Shown: positions 48,879 through 59,111 of the stretch, one piece after another
How the letters are laid out: each line of letters begins with the position of its first letter
Numbering within the stretch: position 1 is the stretch's first letter
Source: Homarus americanus
Lineage: Eukaryota; Arthropoda; Malacostraca; Decapoda; Nephropidae
Reading direction: 5' to 3'
Assembly (NCBI RefSeq): GCF_018991925.1
Contig: NW_024736071.1
Coordinates: forward strand, 9,753,231 to 9,817,230
Length of the DNA stretch: 64,000 nucleotides
The notes under the pieces: generated by a model
Database searches by the model: none
What the model was told of the DNA's origin: nothing
The model's input: the letters and a program-made list of their open reading frames with translations, nothing else
Made by a program: the position numbers and the translations under genes

Positions 48879-49737
48879 TATAAGTATTGAAGAATAAATA
48901 GAATAAATACAAAATAAAAACGAGGCCCCTTACAATGGAACCTAACCCCCTATTTCCTATAAGCACTTAGTTTTGCCAACTGCAGATTTACTAACCTCGA
49001 GGTTTTTCAGGAATCTAACCCCCACAGTTGGCCAGGGACTATTGTATATTTCATCTTATTTCTCATAGGAGTTGGGAAGTGAAGGGAATTAAGCTTCAGA
49101 GATAGTAACACTGTTCACAGCATCAGCTGTTGTGGTGGTGGTCATGGCTAAGACACATTGGTGTTGTATTGCTACAAATTATGTCTAGAATTATACCTAA
49201 TATTTCTCAAAAGCTAGGGTTGAATTAGAGGTTGATTTAACAATCAGTAAAAGGGAATACGTAGATTACAATCCTTCAATAATCTATATTGTTATGATGC
49301 AGGCTGGGCTGGCAGAACCATGTGGTCCATGCTGTGTCACACCACAACAACAACAACGACCCACAATATGCCAAGATTTTTTTTTCTTTTAATTTTTAAA
49401 TAATTCTTTCCAATATTTGTGAAATTACTAAAGTGTCTGGTACTCAGGGTCTTTACTGTACAGTATATCATGTATTAGCAAGGCTCTTGTTACTGTCTTC
49501 TTCACTAAAGATTAACACTTCTCAACAATAAATTTTTGTAAAAATCATCCATAAAGTTTAAATTAAGAGTGACTTTTATAATATTATATCCATTTATGTA
49601 AAGGAGTTATACTCTAAATTAAATTTTTAAATATTTCTTTAACTCAAGTGAACAGTATAAGTAATATAAAAATTCAGTTATTACAACACCAGATTACAAA
49701 AAATAATGTTAAAACAAATATGGGACAGTGTACTTAC
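48879..49737. other. TSC2 intron F-E, donor-side stretch
   Basis: No repeat family or exon recognised between R5 and exon F. This is intron by position. Confidence 0.5.
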
Positions 49738-49935
49738 TTTACATAGCCAGTTACAACAGGCTCATCCAGGTATGCAGAATTGAACTTGACTAAGACAATA
49801 ATAAGATTAAGAGCATCAGCAGACTGTGGAGATGCAAGCAGTCCTGGAAGCCACTTAAGGAGAAAAGGACCAACATATTCATCGATGTATTCCAATTGCT
49901 TCCCCTCTGCTATCACTTCTCGGAAGAAATCAAAA
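49738..49935 (-). CDS. TSC2: TSC2 (tuberin) exon F, most N-terminal exon found
   Basis: TSC2 is the GTPase-activating subunit of the TSC complex, which switches off Rheb and so restrains mTORC1 growth signalling at the lysosome. Its C-terminal GAP domain is not in this window. This 198-nt exon has acceptor ATTCACAG and a perfect GTAAGT donor. The frame (one base, 65 codons, two bases) reads FDFFREVIAEGKQLEYIDEY, VGPFLLKWLPGLLA and LVKFNSAYLDEPVVTGYVK. Human tuberin shows ITYLEEELADFVLQW and LVNLVKFNSCYLDE here (from memory), around residue 150. About 140 N-terminal residues are missing and should be encoded above 49935, possibly beyond 64000. The 11.8-kb intron that follows is nearly all mobile DNA. 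No stop, frameshift or splice defect is seen in the six exons, so the gene looks functional. Confidence 0.93.
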
Positions 49936-50016
49936 CTGTGAATACAAAATATACTTTACTCATCTTGACATGACACTATGTTTCACATTGCATCAGTATG
50001 GTTACACTACATAATA

Positions 50017-51507
50017 CAGGTTATATCTCTCTAGTCTGGCAACCTCAGGACCTGACCGGTGCTTGACCATGGAAATTTCCGGACCATGGAAATTCACCCT
50101 TTTCCTGGACAGATAGTGACTTGTGCTTACATTAGCACCACTTTCACTGCTTCGTGGTCTCTTTGAAGACATATTGAAGGGTTAAATGTCGTACAGTAGC
50201 TTTTCAAATTTCGCTAGTTTTTAATTCAATGTTTTTTATTTGGGCACAAAAAACACTACATAATTTAAAATTTTGACGGCGAAAACTCGAATTTCGATGG
50301 GTTTGAACGGCTCGCCAACGTTCAGACGACGTGCACAATCGTGTAAACAGCGTCATTTCTCTTATGTACAAAAGATTCATTATTGTTTATTACTGAATGT
50401 CTTTTTTATTGAATTAATGTTTATGTGTGCAAAATGAGCAATACAATTCATTAATAATACATAGAATATTAAAACACACGAGGAAATGAGACAGCATTGT
50501 TTTTATTGATTACAAAACCAGTGACCGAGTGGTTCTACATATAAAACAAGAAAATACGACCCTGGTTGTAGCTGTAGTAAAATTAATGTAAAAAATTAAT
50601 ATGGTTGTTTTAAGTAATGTTATTTAATGTTAATAAATAGAACAATATAAGTACTGTAGCTAACCATCAATGGTAAAGAAAAAAGTGAGACTGCACATAT
50701 GTAAGTGCGCACATGTGAAAAATATATCGCCATTACATAAGAATATGAAAGCAACACTTATTTACTGTTCATATATGTTTTAATTAATGTTTCTGATTTT
50801 TTTTATTGAATTAATGTTTGTGTGTGCAAAATGAACAATACAATTCATTAATAATTTGTGGAATATTAAAACACACGAGGAGACGAGACGGCTGCCGACA
50901 TTGTTTTTGCTAATGTTTACAAAACCAGTGACTGATTGGTTCTACATATAAAACAAGAAAATAAGACTCTGGTTGTAGCTGTAGTAAAATTAATGTAAAA
51001 ATTAATATGACTGTTTGAAGTAATGTTATTTAATGTTAATAAATGGAACAATATAAGTAGCTAACCATTAATGTTAAAGAAAAAAGTGAGACCTCGCGTA
51101 TGTAAGTGAGCACATGTAAAAACATATCGTCATTACTCTACATAAGAATATGAAAGCAAACACTTATTTACTGTTCATATACTATATTGAAGGGTTAAAT
51201 GTTGTACTCTGTACTGTATAGACAAACAGAGAGAGAGAGCCGAACTGCCGGATGTAAACAAACCTTAATTTTCAGCAGCTTTGTTTTTTTTTTTACGGGG
51301 ATTAGCCCACCCGGGCACAGGTCACTGACCCACATTGGAGCCTGAGGGGCGAAAAGGTAATACTCCTGTAATAATAATAATACTTCAGATAAGTGGGGGA
51401 TAAAAAAAAAAAAAAGGCTGCCTATCTACCTACTGGACAAACTAAATTCATTCCGGACCACGGGAGTTTCCGGACCACAGAATGCCGGACTAGAGAGGTA
51501 CAACCTG
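50017..51507 (+). mobile_element. J2: complete J element
   Basis: A 1491-bp element with ends CAGGTTATATCTCTCTAGTC and (read inward) CAGGTTGTACCTCTCTAGTC, flanked by TA. CCGGACCA-type motifs repeat at both ends. It has the same ~390-bp internal duplication as J1 and a LINE-tail module at 51290-51355. It starts only 81 bp upstream of the exon F acceptor. Confidence 0.9.
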
Positions 51508-51509
51508 TA

Positions 51510-52024
51510 CTGTACTGTACAGGGTATCATCTTGGTGACAGGACATATATTAATATATTCATATCTAATTTACCAACTCCATTAAAAGAAAATTATTTAC
51601 TATAATAAAAATTCCTTTGAAAACTTGAGCTATGATGCATGTTCACATACAGGTATTTCAGAATCATACACTTAACAGGTGTCCTTGATAAATTTGCAGG
51701 AATTTTACTCAACATGGTTTTGCTGTCTTATAAGTGATATGTCTGCCTGCTAAGGGGCACTAAATAATGTATGAGTGGCAGTGCAAAGTGTACAAATTCT
51801 TCTGCAGGATAAAAACTGGTACAGGTATCCTATTTAATAACCTTGTATCAGTCCAAGGAAACTTGCTTTTTGACCAACCAAATCTATGGGTTACAGCCAT
51901 GAGTATAAGACATGCTCTAATAAGACCACACCCTGCTGTGCAAATTGTTCCATTCTTGCAGAAACACCCAAGTCAGGACAGTCACTTTGCATCAAGCAAA
52001 GATTACCCTATGATGACTTCCTAA
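51510..52024 (+). other. Uncertain stretch, perhaps the 5' part of the LINE
   Basis: An 85-codon ORF (51767-52024) ends just before recognisable LINE endonuclease-like sequence. I recognise no domain in it. It may be degraded LINE sequence or unrelated. Confidence 0.3.
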
Positions 52025-52193
52025 TGTAAAAAAGTAATTGAGAACATAGGCTTTACTTGTTTTAAAAACTTGAGCCATTTAAAAGCAAGCCTGTGTAATA
52101 TCTTGTTATCCGAAACAAAATGTGTTACGTTAACGAGTTTCTGAGGGAGTTATGTGAATCAGACATCAACATTATTTGTAGTGCTCTTCTTAA

Positions 52194-53817
52194 CCCTTTC
52201 ACCGCGTCGGCCAATTTTGGAGATACAGTATTCCCCAATAAGCACCAAAAGTCACTAAAAAATTAAAATGCTTACATTAACGCCTTAACTACTTTTTTAA
52301 TAAAAAAAAGCGTAAGGAATCCATACTTAACAATTAAAAAGTCATAAAGTAATAATATCTAGGGTAAATTTACAATTTTGTGGGGAAAACATTATTTTTT
52401 TTTAAATTTTCTGTGTTCATAATAATGGGCAATATCATAAGTAGATATGTCAATTAGTGTAAACTGCATTGATAAATATTTAATCTTCCATAGAAGTCAT
52501 ATAATTTTATACTGTATTACTGACCATTATTCATATATACAGCTAGACCCCGACTTACGACGGGGTTAGGGACCCAAATCCAGGTCGTAAGTCCGAATGG
52601 TCGTAAGTCCGACATAGATAAAAAAAAAAAAAAAAAAAATTTAATAAAAAATCTACAATGAAATACAGTACAGTGAAAGTAATAAATAATGAGAATGGAT
52701 ACAGTGTGACTGAGCACTTACCTTTAATGTAGTCAGCTGAATGCACATGGGCCCCCCATAATTTTCTAATTATACATGGAGACTACATTAACTGGAAACG
52801 TTTCGGTATAGAAAATGCGTGTGTCATTTGGAGAGAGAGAGAAAAAAAAAAAAAATTATCTATGTCGTAAGTCCCGACGGCAGTAAGTCGAAGCAGTCGT
52901 AAGTCGGGGGTCTAGCTGTATATATATATAGAGACCCTATATCTTAGGGGCAAATGTGAAAATCACTTGTGCACAGACGAGAATGTTAGTGGGTAAATGA
53001 AATAAAAGATCGGAATAGACAAGTTATTCTGTTGCACTTTTTATTTACTGGACTAGAACACAATATAAATTAAGATTAAAAAGATGAAGTTGATTGTATG
53101 ACAGGAAAGTAGACCACCTTTGGGAATATATTTAGGTAAAGAATAAATTTAGATATATCCATAAAAACTTGATTTTCTTTCACATTTTACACACGCCTTA
53201 CTCACTCACATATTCCAGACATTTCTGAAAGGCAAATAAAAACATGAAGTATCGGAAAACCCGTCTCAATATGCCATGTTTGGCTCTCTGGTTATCTGTG
53301 TCGCTCTATTTCCTCTTATATTATGTTTCCTTTCTCCTCTGTTCATTATGTACTACCGCTTTCTAATACATATTTCATATAGCACACTCTTAAACTTTTA
53401 AAATAGTATCCCTAAAAAAACAAAAACATGAATAATCAATGTCACAATTTTCCATCATGGCATATGCATGAAATAATTTCACTTCCCAAATTACCTAGTT
53501 CATTTCCCTTCTAATTTAATGATTATCACACTCAAAGTGCTAGTATTAAATCTATAGAATAAATACTAACCTTATATACAAGTATATAATATAAAAAGTT
53601 ATTAGTCATAAAAATGGGGAAACTGGGCAAAACACAGAGAAGCAATGTTGACTCCGAGTGTTTTGATGGCGGGAGCTTCAGCTTGCCCCAGTCGCCAATA
53701 TGTGGCAGCATCTACTGGGCCAGCGCATAATTCAAACCCTGAAGGACTAATGTCGATTTACGCGGTGAAGGACAAAAAAAAAAAATGTGAATAAAGTCTA
53801 GCCACGTGGTGAAAGGG
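52194..53817. mobile_element. piggyBac-type non-autonomous element in TTAA
   Basis: The ends CCCTTTCACCGCG and (read inward) CCCTTTCACCACG are inverted repeats, and TTAA lies on both sides (52190-52193, 53818-53821), the signature of piggyBac transposition. The 1624-bp interior has no transposase and includes a nested TA MITE (52540-52918). It sits in the endonuclease-like region of the LINE. Confidence 0.9.
52540..52918. mobile_element. 379-bp TA-flanked MITE nested in the piggyBac element
   Basis: The ends CAGCTAGACCCCGACTTACG and AAGTCGGGGGTCTAGCTG are inverted and flanked by TA. GTCGTAAGTC motifs are iterated near both ends. A run of A (52620-52638) lies inside. Confidence 0.93.
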
Positions 53818-55162
53818 TTAAGGCACACTCTCATGTTCATGTTCCCAGACCTGCTGCAAGACCTCCATGTTGCAGAGTAGCGCTGGTTTATCCTATGGCC
53901 TTGCTCAACATTAGACTGATTAGTAGTGACTGGTTTTTTTTTCCTTTTTTGAATTTATGGAGGCATTAAAAGATCTTCATTGCCAAGTTATTAGAATTGC
54001 TGTTGTATATTGTCCTGGGCACCCAAGTAAAGACAGGAAGTTCATGGATCAATTTGGTTTGTTTCTTGAGACTTTCTCAGGAAATAATGGGCAATGGTTG
54101 ATCTGTGGTGACTAATTATTGGCTTGACAACCCATCTCGAAAACTTTTTCCACAGAGTTTTCAGAAATTCTCAATCTAATCAATTTTGTCAATCATGTGT
54201 CATGTCCAATACATCTTTCTGGACACACTCAAGACTTAGTTTTGTCTCTTGCTGACTGCAATCGTGTATGAAATGTTGCAGTTGACTTAATCGATCCAGC
54301 AGTTTCTAACCATGCTTTGGTTACTTCTGGTTTCAATATCCCAAGACCCCCTTAGTACAGTAAAACAATTACTTTCAGGAACTATAGAAACATTGATCAG
54401 GCCATGATTGATCACAAAGTCAATCAATCATTGAACTGGGTCGACTCCTCTGCTTTGTCCTCTGAGGAGATGGTTAAGTTACATAATGATATCTTCCAGT
54501 CCATTTCAGACCGTTATTGACCGAAGGTCATGAAGAAAATTACAGTCCATGGTATGACATATATAAGTTCTCTTCATAGGGATCATAGAAGTGCTGAATA
54601 CGAGTGGTGTAGGCGGCAAACAGACTGTACTAGATCAGAGTATACGACTGTGTGTAGGGCTGTTGTTTGTTCAGTGAAGGAATGCAAAGTTGAATACTAC
54701 ACAAGTCAGGTAACCTCTTGTGGCAGTGATTAGAAAAAATTGTATGCAGTTGTGTATGGGCTATTGGGCCAGAGGTCTGGAATGACTATGCCTTCTTCCA
54801 CTTCACATATTCAGCTTGCCTCAGATTTTTCCTTTTTTTTTTATGACAAAGATATCACGTACTATAAGAAATGACCTTAACGGTTTATGATGTTTATTTA
54901 AAGGAGGAATTTTCAATTGAATTTCATCAGAGTTTCACCATAGAACTCACTATTTCATCGTTTTGTTCTGTAGGGGTGAACATCATTCTGTGCTATATCA
55001 AGGATTCGAAGAAGACTATTTGTCATCTTGATCCTATAAATGTATCTACGGTACCACTCGCTCATGAACATGCTGCAGATTTTATTGGTAGAATCATAAA
55101 TAAATGCTTTGAAGAGGGTAATTTTGTGCAATCTGAGAAACAGGCTTTATTGCATCCCCTAC

Positions 55163-55326
55163 CAGTGGCGGACTGGCCCACCAGGATACCGGGAAATTTC
55201 CCGGTGGGCCCCAAAGTGATGGTTCCTTTGACTACGTTTTGGGATTAAATGGGCCCTTTTGGACCCTTTTGAGTGGGCCCTTTTACAAGTTTTCCCGGTA
55301 GAAATTTTTGACCCAGTCCGCCACTG
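55163..55326. mobile_element. 164-bp hAT MITE with 8-bp target duplication TCCCCTAC
   Basis: The perfect inverted ends CAGTGGCGGACTGG and CCAGTCCGCCACTG are flanked by TCCCCTAC on both sides (55155-55162, 55327-55334). Removing the element and one duplication rejoins the LINE reverse-transcriptase frame across the gap. It was therefore a clean insertion. Confidence 0.96.
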
Positions 55327-55642
55327 TCCCCTACTAAAGAAACCTGGTCCTGATACTGAAAATTTGCCAAATTATTGTCTGGTCTCCACTCATTCTTTGG
55401 TATACACCATCATAGTGTGTGCTATGCTGGTTAGTTACTTCTCTAGTCCAGTCAGCCAATAGCAAGCTTCATTCAACTGAAACTGCCTTATGAAAAAAAT
55501 TCATAACGATTTGGTAATAAACACTTGCACAGGAAAGTTCTTCCTTCTGGTCTTGCTGGATCTCTCTGCAGCTTTTGACATGTATGATCATCATCTGTTG
55601 CTTTAGGATCTTTGGTCATTTGGTATCCGTGATGATGCACTG

Positions 55643-57898
55643 TAGGGGGCAGTGAAATTTTGCTCAAAGCTGCACTCTTCAGGCATTGTTCCTTATACAT
55701 ATCTAAGACTCCATGCCAAATTTGAAGCTGATATGTCGAGGTTTAGTCTGCCGCATTTTCTACTGAAATTTTTAAATTTACCTACAGTACTAGCCAAACA
55801 GCCGCTGTGGCGGTGCAATGTTCTGTTCAGTGTTTATCAACATAGATATCTGGTAGCTGGAGATATTCCTTATGTTGAGGATAATTCAGATGATTCAAGA
55901 GATATTCCTCTCGTCAATACTGATGCTGATTTTGTACCTGATCCAAGGGCTCTGACAGACACCAGTTCACAGAACCGGACAAGACTCCCTACACTGGCTG
56001 CCGCTTGTGACCGATACTTGATTAGTGATTATGCTGGAGCTGCCATTGCTACTGCCACCTTAACTGACTATGGCATTATCACAAAGGATGACAAGAGTCA
56101 GGTTATTGGACCACATAAGCTGCGGGATGCGAGACAAAAATACCGATTTAAGAGGCAAGAAATTGAGATGGCTAGTTTAGATAATTTGACGTCACTCTAT
56201 TTTGATGGTAAGAAGACCGCCACTCGTGTGATGATAAAGAATGAGAAGACCGAGAAATGGAGTTCGAGGATGATGGTGAAAGATCATTATGTCATCATGG
56301 TTGAGCCTGGCAATGAATATCTCACACATGTGACTCCCAAGACTGGACACGGAAAGCAGATTGCCAAAACTATTCACGAGTTTCTGGTGGAGAAAAATCT
56401 AACCCAGCAGCCCATTGTGTGTGTTGGTTGTGATGGAACCAATGTAAATGTAGGATCAGAAAATGGAGTCATTCATCATCTTGAAATGTTACTTGGTCAC
56501 CCGCTCCATTATTTCATATGTCAGCTTCACGGAAATGAGCTGCCTTTCCGCGCAGTTTTTTATCACTATGATGGTAAACCAAGTGGTCCTGAGCATTGGC
56601 GTGGTCCCATTGGAAAGCAGATCAAGGAGTCTTTGTCTGAGCTTCCAGTTGTCGCCTTCCAGCCAGTCAGTTTCCCTGATTTCCCTGTGTTTAATGATGA
56701 AGTGGAGAAAGGTCTGTCCTGGGATCAGAAATACCTGTATAGGATTTGTAAAGGAGTTATCACAGGTGTTGTTGAAGATGACTTGGCTGCTATTGAGCCA
56801 GGTCCTCCCTGTGTGTCAAGGTGGAACACCTTATGGAGTAGAATCCTCAGGCTGTATGTAGCAACATCAAGACCCAGCCATGAGTTGAAAAGAATTGTCA
56901 TTACAATAATAAAGTTCAGTGCTCCAATGTGGTTTTACATCAAGATACACCCTTACGTAACACACGGCTCAAGGAACGTATTCCAGTCCCTGCTATATAT
57001 GAAACACCTGAATAGTGAGGAGGAGACGATAGTGAAGAAGGCTGTCCAGAGAAATGCATACTTCGCCCACACAGATCAACTTCTTCTTGGTATGTGTGCA
57101 GATGAGGACATGACTGTTAGAGAAAAAGCTGTCTCAATGATAAGAAAAATTAGAGAGGAGAATCAGCAAAAGGAAGAATGCACTGGCAGATCTGAAGAGG
57201 AGAAGGAAGATTCTGATGCTGCTGTTGACGAGAATTTGTTAAACTATACTGATGAGGAGGGTAAAGATGGAGATGGGAATGAGGATGTGCCTCCTGTAGT
57301 CAACATGAGAAAGGTGGTGACTCCGAAACTAAAGTGGCAAGCAAAAAACTATCATTCCATGATTAACTGGAGGAATGAACTCAAGACTGAGCCTCCTTAC
57401 ATTGCTTCTCTGTCAAATCTACAGGTTAATGACATTCTTGAGACACCATTAGTGGTGCCCAAGTGGCCAAACAGCACTCAGGCGGTCGAGAGAGGCATAA
57501 AAGTGATGACTGAAGCTTGCACTGAAGTGACGGGATACGAATCGAGAGATGGATATATTAGGCAAAGATTATTGTCTAGGAAAATGATGCCAAGGTTCCG
57601 CACAAAAAAGAATTTCAATATGAACTTGTAATGATTTTCTATACGGTGTACCTGTAAAATAACATGTGAATTAAATCGATGTCACCCATGTAAAATTTAT
57701 CATTATCCTGGAAAACATTAAATGACACCTAATTTTTGGTATACACTAAAAGTTGACAATAAGTCGTTCGCGATGCGGCAGGGTAAGTATGCATGAAATG
57801 GCATGAAATTTTGCACAGGTGTTTGTTACAGCCATACAAACGCTGCCTGAAAAGTGCAGCCTGCAACTCAAATAAAAGTGTTTTTTCCCTGCCCCCTA
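55643..57898 (+). mobile_element. Complete hAT-type transposon (2256 bp) inside the LINE
   Basis: The ends TAGGGGGCAGTGAAA and (read inward) TAGGGGGCAGGGAAA are inverted, and a second subterminal match (GCTGCACTCTTCAGGCA at the left, GCTGCACTTTTCAGGCA at the right) extends the imperfect repeat. An 8-bp duplication ATGCACTG flanks it (55635-55642, 57899-57906). Removing it restores the LINE RT frame (DDAL joined to SLLESYL). It holds one long ORF. Both ends and the ORF are present, so it is the best candidate here for a recently active autonomous element. Confidence 0.95.
55733..57631 (+). CDS. hAT-like transposase, intact 632-codon ORF, poorly known family
   Basis: The frame is open from just inside the left terminal repeat. 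The first in-frame ATG is at 55733, giving 632 residues to the TAA at 57629. The N-terminus (MSRFSLPHFLLKFLNLP) shows no BED zinc finger that I recognise. The core has the pattern of an RNase H-fold DDE enzyme: D158 in SLYFDGKKTA, a block VMVEPGNEYLTHVTP-like around residues 185-205, D234 in VGCDGTNVNVG, then FICQLHGNELPFR. A low-complexity acidic segment follows at residues 480-525. Near the C-terminus E586 lies in TQAVERGIKVMTEAC, resembling the conserved C-terminal block of hAT enzymes. I recall similar uncharacterised proteins in other invertebrates, but not a named family. D158/D234/E586 as the catalytic set is inference. A domesticated gene is less likely because the ORF sits in an element with matching ends and target duplication. 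Confidence 0.85.
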   Translation: MSRFSLPHFLLKFLNLPTVLAKQPLWRCNVLFSVYQHRYLVAGDIPYVEDNSDDSRDIPLVNTDADFVPDPRALTDTSSQNRTRLPTLAAACDRYLISDYAGAAIATATLTDYGIITKDDKSQVIGPHKLRDARQKYRFKRQEIEMASLDNLTSLYFDGKKTATRVMIKNEKTEKWSSRMMVKDHYVIMVEPGNEYLTHVTPKTGHGKQIAKTIHEFLVEKNLTQQPIVCVGCDGTNVNVGSENGVIHHLEMLLGHPLHYFICQLHGNELPFRAVFYHYDGKPSGPEHWRGPIGKQIKESLSELPVVAFQPVSFPDFPVFNDEVEKGLSWDQKYLYRICKGVITGVVEDDLAAIEPGPPCVSRWNTLWSRILRLYVATSRPSHELKRIVITIIKFSAPMWFYIKIHPYVTHGSRNVFQSLLYMKHLNSEEETIVKKAVQRNAYFAHTDQLLLGMCADEDMTVREKAVSMIRKIREENQQKEECTGRSEEEKEDSDAAVDENLLNYTDEEGKDGDGNEDVPPVVNMRKVVTPKLKWQAKNYHSMINWRNELKTEPPYIASLSNLQVNDILETPLVVPKWPNSTQAVERGIKVMTEACTEVTGYESRDGYIRQRLLSRKMMPRFRTKKNFNMNL

Positions 57899-59111
57899 AT
57901 GCACTGTCACTGCTTGAGTCTTATTTGTCAGTGCAATCTCAATGTGTGATGGTTGGTGGAATCATTTCAGACCTGGCTGGACCATTTGTAGTTTGGAGTC
58001 CCACAGGGATTTGTTTTGGGACCATTTCTGTTTACAGTGTATACCAATAGTCCTACATCTCTGCTAGATGCTTATGGTGTTGCCTACTATTCCTATGCTG
58101 ATGATACACAGCTTTATGTAAAAATAATAAATGTTGAGGATATTGAGGAAATAATGAATCCTTGATATCTGTTATTAAGATTTGGATGGCTAGGAGAAAC
58201 TTAAGCTGAATGATGACACAACCAAGATTATCGTCATCCGGGGAAATAGGAGAGTGTGACAGCACAGATGCTTTTGGCTCTTTAAACTTTGGGCGAAGTA
58301 CATTTCAGTCCTGTCAATTATGTTCATAATCTTAGGAGTGTATTTTGACTCAAGATTGAATTTTAAAGAACATATAAATTCAGTTTTACGATTTGCAACT
58401 TCTATATTCAAAATCGATAAGCTGTAAACAGTTTTTGGATAAACAATATCTTGTGGCACTATTACATTTACTTATTTTGTCTCAGGTTGACTATTGTAAC
58501 TCTTAAAAGGTCTGCCTACCTAATTATCTTATGAAGAAAATTTAGGCAGTTTATTTTTGCTCTCCCACCGAGGACTCCCATTACCCCATTCTTGATAAAA
58601 TTTCACTGGCTTCCAATTAAAGCTAGGATAGAGTTCAAACGGTGCATAATGACTTGTAAAGCAATTATGTTTGTTGAGCCTGAGTTATTTGGCCAACCTA
58701 CTAAATCCTCTAATTACACCATTCTGAAATTATTTTGCATTGTAATGATGATTCCTCATGCATTGAGGAGCTTAGAGCAGTACTGGAATGTTCTTTTGCT
58801 GCCCAATCATTTTCCTATACATCACCTAGATTGTACATTCATGAAGCAGCTGACTTCTGTGGAGGCCTTTAAGAAACGACTTGCGACCTTTCTTTTTGTG
58901 AAAACATATGATCCTGAAGTTATGAAGAATTACAGTATCTAGGAAATGTTACAAACTGTCACGATTTGTAATTTAATTTTTTATTTCTTTTTATCTTTTA
59001 TTCTCAGGTCCTTGACTTTGTAGTGTTTCGAGCACTAGTGAATTCTTTAAAAGAACTGGTGTTTTTGAGTGCCAAAAGACAGCTATTATTATTATTATTA
59101 TTACTTCAACA

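Larger units (their letters stand above)
52025..59110 (+). pseudogene. CR1/L2-like LINE, dead, hit by several transposons
   Basis: Remaining pieces in order are: endonuclease-like sequence before and after the piggyBac insertion (53950-54130, with HPSKDRKFMDQFGLFLETF and LICGD); the pre-RT region (54130-55150); the RT start split by a hAT MITE (LLHP... then LLKKPGPDTENLPNYCLVS); the first catalytic block (LLDLSAAFD, 55551-55580); and, after the 2256-bp hAT element, YADDTQLYVK at 58094 and the thumb region to about 58940. The 3' end is a (TTA)n tail at 59085-59105, typical of this group. There are many stops and frameshifts. It served as a landing pad for at least three later insertions. The 5' limit is uncertain. 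Confidence 0.82.

Noticed and set aside
51767..52024. 85-codon ORF as a possible TSC2 upstream exon or gene
   Set aside because: It is on the opposite strand to TSC2, has no similarity I recognise to the tuberin N-terminus, and leads into degraded LINE sequence.
58592..58942. 116-codon ORF as an independent gene
   Set aside because: It is the C-terminal thumb region of the dead LINE that ends in the TTA tail at 59085.
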